Shown here in pieces: positions 1-6,677 of a stretch of DNA of 12,273 nucleotides. Position numbers and translations under genes: made by a program. Origin of the DNA: Coemansia sp. RSA 922 (Eukaryota; Kickxellomycota; Kickxellomycetes; Kickxellales; Kickxellaceae); assembly GCA_027577415.1 (NCBI GenBank), contig JANBQS010000773.1, positions 1 to 12,273 of the forward strand, read 5' to 3'. Under the pieces are notes generated by a model. The model did not search any database. It was given only the letters and a program-made list of their open reading frames with translations, and was not told where the DNA came from. Numbering within the stretch: position 1 is the stretch's first letter; every line of letters starts with the position of its first letter.

Positions 1-549
1 ATATTTTCTGCAGTATCGCTGGGTGCCGTGGTGTGCTATGGCAACTTTTACTACCAGCCAAATGGCGTGTTTGTTCCCATTTCTCTAGGGTTATCCGCGA
101 ATATCCAGCAGCAGTTGCAGCAGCCTCCATTAGGCCAAGCTCAAGCTCAACAGCCACCCCCTGCACCTGCTCATTCTTCATGGTCGCTGAGCAATCTATT
201 TGGTCTGGGTTCCTGGTTTGGCGGCAAAAAGTCAAGCGACAGCTTGGCACCAGGTACCCATGACCCAGCTGCTGCGATGCTGGCTCAGCTCATTGCTCCT
301 ATGCGCAAGGTTACATCCAAATTCTTGACACGCGTTCAAACTCAGCTGGAAACGGCTGATCCCAAGGACCTGGCTACAGCAATCAGAGGTCCACTCAATC
401 AGCTCAAGGAATACTTGGTGAGCCACTGGCCCAACCCCGAGGCAAAGACACTAGTACTGCCTGCTACTGCTGCTCCGCCTCGTTTACCCGTTCCAGCTAT
501 CCGTGGATCAATTGCCGCTGACATGGCGCGGCTAGCTCACAACAGCTAA
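1..549 (+). CDS. Hypothetical protein, C-terminal part (5' end outside window)
   Basis: The frame is open from base 1 to TAA at 547-549, and no convincing ATG lies near its left end, so the gene starts upstream. The visible ~182 residues begin with a short hydrophobic stretch (VSLGAVVCYG), then a Tyr/Asn-rich turn, a Gln/Pro-rich linker, an aromatic Gly-rich patch (SNLFGLGSWFGG), a probable amphipathic helix (about bases 270-420) and a Pro/Ala-rich tail. I do not recognise the family. One membrane segment followed by a soluble domain would fit a small mitochondrial inner-membrane or MICOS-like protein, but that is only a guess. Bases 4-13 (ttttctgcag) look like a spliceosomal 3' splice site, so the exon may really begin at base 14 and bases 1-13 may be intron. 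The next gene starts 146 bp downstream on the same strand. Confidence 0.6.
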   Translation: MFSAVSLGAVVCYGNFYYQPNGVFVPISLGLSANIQQQLQQPPLGQAQAQQPPPAPAHSSWSLSNLFGLGSWFGGKKSSDSLAPGTHDPAAAMLAQLIAPMRKVTSKFLTRVQTQLETADPKDLATAIRGPLNQLKEYLVSHWPNPEAKTLVLPATAAPPRLPVPAIRGSIAADMARLAHNS

Positions 550-571
550 CTTTTTTTGACACACTCCTCCC

Positions 572-576
572 CCAAT
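572..576 (+). promoter_or_regulatory. CCAAT box upstream of the HIG1-domain gene
   Basis: A CCAAT pentamer lies about 120 bp before the ATG at 696, inside the 146-bp gap between two co-oriented genes. CCAAT is the core site of the fungal HAP complex, which activates many respiratory genes, and the downstream gene is predicted to be respiratory. A pentamer is weak evidence alone, and it may also lie in the 3' UTR of the previous gene. Confidence 0.3.
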
Positions 577-604
577 CCTCCAAATTTGATCTTGCATGAG
601 AGGG

Positions 605-622
605 ATAAGCATAAGCATAAGC
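605..622 (+). repeat. Three tandem copies of ATAAGC
   Basis: The hexamer ATAAGC is repeated exactly three times, 74 bp before the ATG of the HIG1-domain gene. The first copy is preceded by G, giving GATAAG, a GATA-factor core. It is either a small microsatellite in the 5' leader or a cluster of weak binding sites. Confidence 0.6.
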
Positions 623-695
623 AGCTCTTGCTCTTTTCCTTTATCTATTCTTTTTTTCAATCTCTAAAGAAAATATACTGAAGACACATTTAGCA

Positions 696-1076
696 ATGCC
701 CGGCACTTTACTCGACAGATTCAAGCAGGAGCCCTTGGTCCCACTTGGTGCTGCTGCGACAATTGCTGCATTTCTATACGCCGCACATGGAATGTATCGG
801 GGCAACTTTAAGCAAACACAATTTGGAATGCGTAGTCGTGTGGTATTACAAGGACTGACCGTTTGCACCCTGGTCGGCTACGGACTGTACAGCACCACGG
901 GGAGCAAGCCTACTCGCAAAGAGGACATGCGCGATATTGACTGGGAGAGGTTGGCGCGCGAGTCAAAGGCCGCTGAGGAAGCAGACAAGCTGCGAAAGGA
1001 GCAAGCCCTGGCTGCACAAGTGGCAAAGGCCCGGCAGGCCAAAACCGTGTTTGCTCCCGAGCCCAAAGACAAGTAA
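696..1076 (+). CDS. RCF1: HIG1-domain protein, Rcf1-like respiratory supercomplex factor
   Basis: Predicted 126-residue mitochondrial inner-membrane protein. Rcf1-type HIG1 proteins bind cytochrome c oxidase, help assemble it and support association of complexes III and IV; that role is taken from the family. Visible support: the N-terminal KQEPLVPLG (10-18), nearly the same as the family's K-x-x-PLVP-x-G; two hydrophobic helices at about 15-31 and 49-65; and between them the HIG1 signature Q-x3-R-x-R-x3-Q (Q42, R46, R48, Q52). Residues 80-119 are charged and Ala/Lys/Glu-rich, probably a coiled coil, as in the C-terminal tail of yeast Rcf1. ATG 696 has A at -3 positions upstream context (gcaATG) and begins just before the conserved motif. 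The protein is somewhat shorter than yeast Rcf1, mainly at the N-terminus. No intron is needed. A related HIG1 protein such as Rcf2 is less likely. Confidence 0.88.
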   Translation: MPGTLLDRFKQEPLVPLGAAATIAAFLYAAHGMYRGNFKQTQFGMRSRVVLQGLTVCTLVGYGLYSTTGSKPTRKEDMRDIDWERLARESKAAEEADKLRKEQALAAQVAKARQAKTVFAPEPKDK

Positions 1077-1080
1077 TAAA
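1075..1080 (+). terminator. Poly(A) signal AATAAA overlapping the stop codon
   Basis: The stop codon TAA (1074-1076) shares its last two bases with a canonical AATAAA hexamer, followed by an AT-rich run (AATTTTATTT). If used, the 3' UTR would be only about 15-30 nt long. Confidence 0.5.
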
Positions 1081-1429
1081 ATTTTATTTCTATTGTTTCT
1101 AGCCTCTAAACATGTACAGTGCACCCTCGAATTACAATAGGAGTATAACTAGAGCTGTTTAAAAGCATTTGTGTTGTGTTTACAACTTTTTTTGTAGCAC
1201 AGCTTGGAGGGAGGGGAGTGTTTGCAGTTCACTCGCAGTAGAATTGGGCCAGCCGCATATCGGCCACCAGCAGCCAGCCTGAGCGTATTGTGTGCCAATA
1301 TAAATTTTTAGTAGTCGTGGGATAGATTAGAAATTCCGATACGCAGTAACAGCATCGAAAATGCGCGGAGAACTAGGAAAGCAAGCCAATATTAACAAAC
1401 GCTGCTCCCTCAAGTGTAGCTTGAGCGCG

Positions 1430-1437
1430 GGGGCGCA
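1430..1437 (+). promoter_or_regulatory. Crz1/calcineurin-response-like element, copy 1
   Basis: GGGGCGCA is an exact match to the yeast Crz1 consensus GNGGC(G/T)CA. It lies 808 bp before the predicted exchanger ATG, directly after a small inverted repeat. Crz1 is the calcineurin-activated transcription factor that controls calcium pumps and exchangers in fungi. Functional use here is inferred. Confidence 0.35.
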
Positions 1438-1677
1438 GATAGTGGCGGTGCAGGGGGGGGGAAAGAGGGTGCAATTAGCAAAGGACTTTTTGCTGCATGA
1501 AAACAATTCATTGCTAAAGTGATAAGCCGCCTCTTGTTGCCTGAAATCTGCGATAGTCGGGAGGGAAGGGGGAGGCTTATTGCTAAGTGGATAGACCGCT
1601 TGGCATGCGAGGCGCGAGAAATAGAGCCGCTAAATACAAAGTAGTGCCGGAAAGTGAAAAAGGCAAAGCAAAGCGAA

Positions 1678-1685
1678 GGGGCGCA
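1678..1685 (+). promoter_or_regulatory. Crz1/calcineurin-response-like element, copy 2
   Basis: A second exact GGGGCGCA, 560 bp before the exchanger ATG and in the same orientation as copy 1. A near-match, GAGGCGCG, lies between them at about 1609-1616. Confidence 0.35.
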
Positions 1686-2151
1686 TGCTCAAAAAAGAAA
1701 AGAAAAATGCCAGCTCAAGGACAACAGTCGTTGCCTATTCTCTTTCTCTCTTTTTCTTTTTTTGACGTCGTTGTTTCTAAGAATACACAAGTCAGATATT
1801 GTCCATCCACATCTGGCAAAAACGTGATTGGTGTTAGTTTTGTGTATACATAATTTTTTCTTTTGAACAATACCTATTTAAGTCTCCGCTTTTTGATTCT
1901 AGCCCAGGCTTTCTTCCATACTGGCGGGAGTCTAGTATTATTGCGGCCTTTCAACTCTTTGGGCTCTTTAATTCTCCACGATAGTCTCACACACCTAATC
2001 ATCCCCCCTTCTCTTCTCCATCCTCTTCCTACCTACCGTATCTCTCTCCCAACTACTAAACAAAGCTGCTGCTATACAATAGCTAGTAGACATTTATTCC
2101 CATTTAGTGCTATTTTTTCTTTCATATTCTCTCTCGAATATCTACGCGCTT

Positions 2152-2158
2152 TATATAT
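2152..2158 (+). promoter_or_regulatory. TATA-like element before the exchanger gene
   Basis: TATATAT within a CT-rich tract, about 87 bp before the ATG at 2245. The position is reasonable for a fungal TATA element with a short leader. Confidence 0.4.
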
Positions 2159-2244
2159 TTTCCCTCCCTTTTTCTCCCTCAAACACTCTAGGCGTGACTA
2201 GAGAGCGCTGTCGCAGAAGAAATACCAACATTGCGCTCTACCAT

Positions 2245-4236
2245 ATGCATATACCGGGCGCAGCATCGATGCATAGTCATTTTGTACCGGATACAGACAG
2301 CGCTGGCGCTGTGCTGGTGCGGCGGTCCAGATGGCCCTACGAAACGATCGACGAAGAGAGTCGATGCGACGATGACGAGAGCGGCGCCAGCGGCGCAGTA
2401 ACTCCCTCGCCGGCTTACGACCAATTTGTCAGCACCAACAATAGCAGGAGACGAAGCGATAACAGTAGCACTAGTGTCCCTGAGCTGCCACTTCACCATC
2501 GTCCGCCAACACTTCGGCACACTCACCACGGTGGATGTAGCAGTAAACTCAAATCCTTCTCGCATGACGGCACTCTCAATCGCATTTCCGTCGGTGGATC
2601 TATTTACGAACTGACCAGACGGCCGACGACCCAAGGCCACCCACACTACTATTCACAGCGTCCAGTAAACGAGACCGCTAGCGATGCGCCTGATTTACTC
2701 AACTCTCGTCAGCTCCGGCGCCAAGTTGCTCGCTATAGCACTGCGCCACCCAAAACAGACGACGATACAACGGGTAGCGACGACCAGCAGGCGGGCGGCC
2801 GTCGAGACCAGTCGCAAAATATCACAGTACTGGCGTCGCTGAAGAACGCCGCCTTGGCATCATGGCTCAACGTGCTGTTGGTGTTTGTGCCACTGGGCTA
2901 TTTGGCCCACTACCTGAAGTGGCCTGTAGTGGCGGTGTTTGTTCTCAACTACTTGGCCATTATCCCACTTTCGGCGCTCATGGGCTTTGCCACTGAAGAA
3001 GTATGCATTCGTTTGGGACCTACCTGGGGTGGCGTAGTAAACGCCGCATTCGGAAATGCCGTTGAGCTCATTGTCGCTGTTATCGCCTTGATTGAAGAGG
3101 AATATCGAATCGTTCAGGCAGGGCTCATTGGCAGCGTGCTGTCCAACACATTGCTTATGCTGGGCTGGGCTTTTCTAGCTGGCGGACTTCGGCACCGTGT
3201 GCAGTATTTCCATGCCGAGGCCGCGCAGTGTGCTGGCGCGTTACTGGCACTCAGCGTACTGAGCATGATAATCCCTGCCGCTTACCACGGCGTCCATGCA
3301 TCGGGCGGTGAGATCACCAACGGTATACTCATCATGTCTCGTGGCACGGCGCTTATCCTGCTCGTTGTATACATATTGTTTTTGGTGTTCCAGCTTAAAA
3401 CCCACAGCGAGATATTCGACGGCACGCAGACTATAAATGGCGATGTGCATGACGTAGAGAAGGGGTGTACTGAGGATATTTGCTCAGACCAGAGTAACTG
3501 CAAGATCTTTATGCACAGTGACGGTATGCTTCCGGTGGACGAAAAGCCCTTGTCGAGCAAGACGGCTACGCTGGTGGGTGCAGTATCGGCGGGCGCTGAT
3601 GGTGGTAGAACTAGCCGCGGTGCTAGAGTCACTTTGGCAGAGGAGGAGATGGGCATTATACATCGCGAGTGCCATTTGCGCCATTCCGCACCACAAATGA
3701 AGATGTGGATGGCTGCCACTCTCCTCACTATCATCTCGGGTCTGGTTGCGCTCTCGTCGGATATTCTGGTCGACTCGGTACAAGAGCTCACTGCGCACTA
3801 CAACATTAGCCACACGTTTGTAGGTATGATCCTGCTGCCTATTGCTGCCAATGCCGCCGAGCACACGATGTCTGTTACGGTGGCTATACGGAACAAGATG
3901 GACTTGTGCATTACTGTGGCTGTCGGAAGCTCGATGCAGATGACCCTGTTCGTATTGCCCTTACTTATCATCATTGCCTGGGCGCTCAACCGGCCGCTGA
4001 CGCTGTTTTTCGACGACTTTGAGACAACAACTATGCTCATTTCTGTGCTCGTCATCAACTACCTCATTATGAATGGACGGTCCAACTGGCTCAAAGGCGC
4101 CATGCTTTTGTCCTCATATGCAATTGTCGCGCTGGCCTTTTTCTTGTACCCGAATGAGCTGGATAACGCAAAGGGCACCATAGCGACCATCGCCAACCTG
4201 GCAAATGGGCCAGTAAAGTCTACCTTTTTAAAGTAG
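2245..4236 (+). CDS. VCX1: Vacuolar Ca2+/H+ exchanger, VCX1/CAX family
   Basis: Predicted 663-residue antiporter that moves cytosolic Ca2+ into the vacuole in exchange for protons. The start is the first in-frame ATG (2245); an in-frame ATG at 2269 is the alternative. The frame is open upstream to 2107 but only through a CT-rich leader without ATG. Residues 1-205 are a hydrophilic, Ser/Arg/His-rich tail. Eleven hydrophobic helices follow, from about 207 to 655, with a ~98-residue acidic, Gly-rich loop (387-484) between helices 6 and 7, as expected for CAX proteins. The two ion-binding alpha repeats are clear: GNAVELI at 270-276 with Glu274, and AANAAEH at 534-540 with Glu539. Other family motifs are GSVLSNTLLMLG after repeat 1 and AVGSSMQMTLFVLP after repeat 2. 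The first residue of repeat 2 is Ala where Gly is usual. Yeast Vcx1 is about 411 residues, so the extra length is mainly the tail and loop. The gene is convergent with the next one, 86 bp away. Confidence 0.92.
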   Translation: MHIPGAASMHSHFVPDTDSAGAVLVRRSRWPYETIDEESRCDDDESGASGAVTPSPAYDQFVSTNNSRRRSDNSSTSVPELPLHHRPPTLRHTHHGGCSSKLKSFSHDGTLNRISVGGSIYELTRRPTTQGHPHYYSQRPVNETASDAPDLLNSRQLRRQVARYSTAPPKTDDDTTGSDDQQAGGRRDQSQNITVLASLKNAALASWLNVLLVFVPLGYLAHYLKWPVVAVFVLNYLAIIPLSALMGFATEEVCIRLGPTWGGVVNAAFGNAVELIVAVIALIEEEYRIVQAGLIGSVLSNTLLMLGWAFLAGGLRHRVQYFHAEAAQCAGALLALSVLSMIIPAAYHGVHASGGEITNGILIMSRGTALILLVVYILFLVFQLKTHSEIFDGTQTINGDVHDVEKGCTEDICSDQSNCKIFMHSDGMLPVDEKPLSSKTATLVGAVSAGADGGRTSRGARVTLAEEEMGIIHRECHLRHSAPQMKMWMAATLLTIISGLVALSSDILVDSVQELTAHYNISHTFVGMILLPIAANAAEHTMSVTVAIRNKMDLCITVAVGSSMQMTLFVLPLLIIIAWALNRPLTLFFDDFETTTMLISVLVINYLIMNGRSNWLKGAMLLSSYAIVALAFFLYPNELDNAKGTIATIANLANGPVKSTFLK

Positions 4237-4322
4237 CCTTTCATGATTGAATTATTTGTCAAGTACACACAGTTTATGCTTTGTCAATTACTTTATAGCA
4301 TGCTTAACACAACGTCATATAC

Positions 4323-6025
4323 CTAGTATTGCCATTTGCTAAACAGGCGTTCCAGACGCGGCTTGTACCGTTCGAACCGAGCAGCACTGCTCATTTTGAC
4401 CATTGGCTCCAAGATCTTCTTGCGCAAGGAAAACGGGTGAGAAATATACTCAAAGTTGGGGCAGGCCAGTGCCACCAGCAACACACACGACGCAAGAACG
4501 TCGTATCCACCACTGCGAAAGTCAATAATGTGCCAGCACCGGAATCGCTCGCTTGTCAAACCATGTGTAGTGACTACATATGTAGGGAGTTCATCTGCAG
4601 TAACGCCGTCGGGCATCGTGTTAAGAGTAATTCCATCAGTATACAAGTCGGTGAGCAATGGTAGCAATTTAACGAGGCTGAGAGCATCCCACAGCTCCAG
4701 GCGCATATCTGACAACATTAAAACCTTGATCCAAGGACACTCGACTAGCATTGGAAGCGCAGGACAAAGCAGATGGGTATCAGGCTGAACACCACGAAAA
4801 TCGTCGACCGTCTTGCGAGAGCCGATTTCTCGCACTGTCGCATTGGGGCCGATCATCAGTACAAACTTTATATAATCATCCGCAGCGCCTTGAAAGGATC
4901 TCTCGATAAGGCCAGTGATGCGCATGATTTTGACAATCTGCAAGTTCGGATGGCTGGTAGGCGTAAACACCTTGTGCCTTCTGAGCAAGTCAACTGCGAA
5001 TGGGTTCAACACTAGCTGCAGGCTTTGGAGCGTGGCAGCGTTGCCTCTAAATAGAACGTCATCGCCGAATGTGTAGAACTTATTGATATGCAGGTGCCGA
5101 AGGTTGGGAAACGGAACAGCACCTTCAACGACGATTCAACATTCGAATAAGAATGCAAACTTAGCGTGCGAAGCCTTGGATATGTGGTGTAGGTACCGTC
5201 GTCGCTCCGGATGAGGCTGGACAGGCGGTCATCAAAATTCCTTGTTGTAAGCGCCAAAGACTCGAGTGTCGGCGCACAATGGCGAACAAGTGAGAAAAGC
5301 TGCCAGTTGCACTCGGGAGAGTCGTGGCTAATATGCACCACGTTGTGGATCTCATTCAGCGGAAGGTCAATTCTCAGATCCTCACTGGTACTGACAAAGT
5401 CAATGCGTCCAGTGAGCATGAAAAGTCGCGCAGCCATTGTCTGAATGCGAGAACTGGGCATAAGAGGTTGGTGGTGTCGGTCATCAGAGCCCCACACCTT
5501 AATATTCTTGACATTGGGCGCCATCAACTTGACATGTCGCACAAATGCGTTGAGGTTGGCTTCGGCGGAATCGGCGTCTATAGATTCTACCACAGCACCC
5601 TCCTCAGGTTTTGGTAACGGCATAACACGAAACAATACCGAGCGAACCATCGGGAACGTGCCAGCGTTATAAAACTCGTGCAACATCATATCCAGCAGCT
5701 TGCCAGAGTAGACACTTTGCTCGTCCAGCCAGAAGTTTAGCTCCTTCACGAAGCGGCGCTCGGGAAGATCAAGCTGCCCATAAATGGGAGATTTATATCT
5801 CCACTCCGATTCCAGCTTGTCTTGGCATCTGTCAAACTTTATCATAAAGTTCTCTGAAACTTGCGAACAGACAATGGTTCGAAAGTTGCGACAAACCCAC
5901 AGCAGCGGCTTCAGCGACGGCTTGGGGCCGCCAAATAGCTGACTGCAGCCACCATACAATACATGATCGACTACAAGCTGGGCGACGTGAAGCGGGAGGC
6001 GCTGGAAGTGCGATTCAGTAGGCAT
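4323..6025 (-). CDS. F-box/LRR-like protein of the Coemansia-expanded type, frameshifted
   Basis: The gene starts at the ATG complementary to 6023-6025. Residues 7-53 resemble an F-box (LP-x-HV-x-x-x-V then LLWVCRNFR), which normally binds Skp1 in SCF ubiquitin ligases. The rest carries degenerate leucine-rich-like segments (for example PRLRTLSLHS) that would recruit targets. The first frame stops at 5012-5014. Its last ~36 residues look foreign, while the next frame over that same stretch reads as the family sequence (GAVPFPNLRHLHI, FGDDVLFRGN, then LLRRHKVFTPTSHP) and runs to TAG at 4323-4325. Joining the two gives about 567 residues, and the 1703-bp span is one base short of a multiple of three. 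This fits a single missing base near 5122. It is either a recent pseudogene or an assembly error. A gene-model program may annotate only residues 1-337 (5012-6025). Family naming is from memory; the real substrate is unknown. Confidence 0.72.
5110..5138 (-). other. Frameshift site in the F-box-like gene
   Basis: In the downstream frame, the upstream limit is a TGA complementary to 5136-5138. The family-like sequence resumes with Gly-Ala-Val-Pro-Phe-Pro at 5123 and below. In the upstream frame, Ser-Ser-Leu-Lys (last codon 5123-5125) still looks family-like. One extra G on the minus strand at the GG complementary to 5122-5123 would fuse the frames without any other change. Confidence 0.7.
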
Positions 6026-6346
6026 GCTTAACCTGGGGTTAAAAAAGGAATAAATGCGAGCAAGCTAAGGAGAAAATGTTACTGGGCAAACACTGCATGT
6101 GTCGCTATTGGGCATGGGGTCTGGGCAATCAAATCAAATCTACGTCATGCAAGATCGACCAGAGCATAGTGCTAACATTGAGCTTCATGGTCACTGTATT
6201 TCTCGCCTTGCTGACAAAAAGACAACTACGGCATGGGTTGCAGGCGTACTGTGTGTGGCCAGAAAAGCAAGCATTTCATAGAGGTGCAGAGGTTTGTAGC
6301 GCAAGGCGTTGCAGCAACAGTGGCTCTAAAGTAAACACAGGACACA

Positions 6347-6420
6347 CATGATAGGCCTGGAAAGACACAAACGCGCATACGCGTCAACGCGTCTGATTAA
6401 ACGATCTCATGATCAGGCCT
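6347..6420 (+). repeat. Direct repeat CATGAT(C)AGGCCT flanking the cell-cycle boxes
   Basis: CATGATAGGCCT at 6347-6358 and CATGATCAGGCCT at 6408-6420 differ by one inserted C. They bracket the ACGCG cluster at 6371-6392 almost symmetrically. I know of no factor with this full site. Confidence 0.6.
6371..6392 (+). promoter_or_regulatory. MluI cell-cycle box (MCB) cluster
   Basis: ACGCG occurs at 6371, 6379 and 6387, an exact 8-bp period; the last two copies are complete ACGCGT palindromes (6379-6384, 6387-6392). ACGCGT is the known binding site of the fungal G1/S factor MBF/DSC1. The cluster lies 286 bp before the GON4L-like ATG and 346 bp from the F-box-like ATG. Another ACGCGT lies at 6622-6627. 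Regulation of either gene by MBF is inferred. Confidence 0.5.
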
Positions 6421-6517
6421 CTTACTGTGCATTGAACTGCGCTCGCCTCATGCACATTCTCGCTCTGCGTTTCCCCTTTTTCCGTTCCTTTTTTTTCGTT
6501 TCTCTCTGATTTCGATT

Positions 6518-6524
6518 TATATAA
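6518..6524 (+). promoter_or_regulatory. TATA-like element before the GON4L-like gene
   Basis: TATATAA in a T/CT-rich stretch, 154 bp before the ATG at 6678. A second AT-rich block (TTTATATTTATATT) follows at about 6556-6569. Confidence 0.4.
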
Positions 6525-6677
6525 TTTTACTCCTTCAATTCCACACTTTCTCTCTTTATATTTATATTCTTAATATTGTTTTTGAATTGCACGGTTGACA
6601 CACCAGGAGGTTCTTTCACATACGCGTTCAAACAGTTTCCCCCCACAGAGACAGCCAGCGGCTACGACATACTGCGA

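Larger units (their letters stand above)
1077..2244 (+). promoter_or_regulatory. Intergenic region and 5' leader of the Ca2+/H+ exchanger
   Basis: This is 1.17 kb without a convincing gene. The first part carries three G-rich tracts on the plus strand (1206-1217, 1429-1461 including nine consecutive G at 1453-1461, and 1559-1575), a CCAAT at 1386-1390, and a small inverted repeat CTCAAG/CTTGAG (1409-1414 and 1420-1425). From about 1735 to 2190 it becomes T- and CT-rich, which looks like core promoter plus leader. ORFs in this stretch start with GTG or TTG and have low-complexity translations. A cttctag-like 3' splice site at about 2185-2191 leaves room for a leader intron, but I cannot identify a matching donor. 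Confidence 0.55.
6026..6677. promoter_or_regulatory. Divergent intergenic region between the F-box-like and GON4L-like genes
   Basis: This 652-bp region separates two genes transcribed away from each other. Next to the F-box-like ATG it holds an inverted repeat TTAACC/GGTTAA (6028-6033, 6037-6042). Centrally it holds a cell-cycle box cluster flanked by a repeated 12-13-mer, and on the right a CT-rich tract with TATATAA. A 91-codon plus-strand ORF with an ATG at 6076 and one hydrophobic stretch exists, but I do not support it as a gene. Confidence 0.6.

Noticed and set aside
1574..1646. tRNA gene (Ala-like A box and anticodon arm)
   Set aside because: The acceptor and anticodon stems do not pair properly and no T-arm/B box (GGTTCRA) follows at the expected distance.
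1587..2201. Two plus-strand ORFs in the exchanger upstream region
   Set aside because: They begin with GTG or TTG, and their translations only reflect AG-rich and CT-rich DNA.
2107..2244. N-terminal extension of the Ca2+/H+ exchanger starting at GTG 2107
   Set aside because: No ATG in this stretch; it is a CT-rich leader with a TATA-like element and a low-complexity translation. The first in-frame ATG at 2245 is used.
5079..5122. 44-bp minus-strand intron (gtgctg...ataag) restoring the F-box-like frame
   Set aside because: It is very short with a poor donor, and the removed stretch itself encodes the family-like PFPNLRHLHI segment in the downstream frame. A missing base explains the break better.
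6076..6351. 91-codon plus-strand ORF with one hydrophobic stretch
   Set aside because: It lies in a divergent promoter region, has a Cys/Gln-rich composition unlike the real genes, and resembles no family I know.
6576..6677. GON4L-like protein starting at TTG 6576
   Set aside because: TTG is not a usual nuclear start in fungi and the stretch lies directly after the TATA-like and T-rich core promoter. The first in-frame ATG is 6678.
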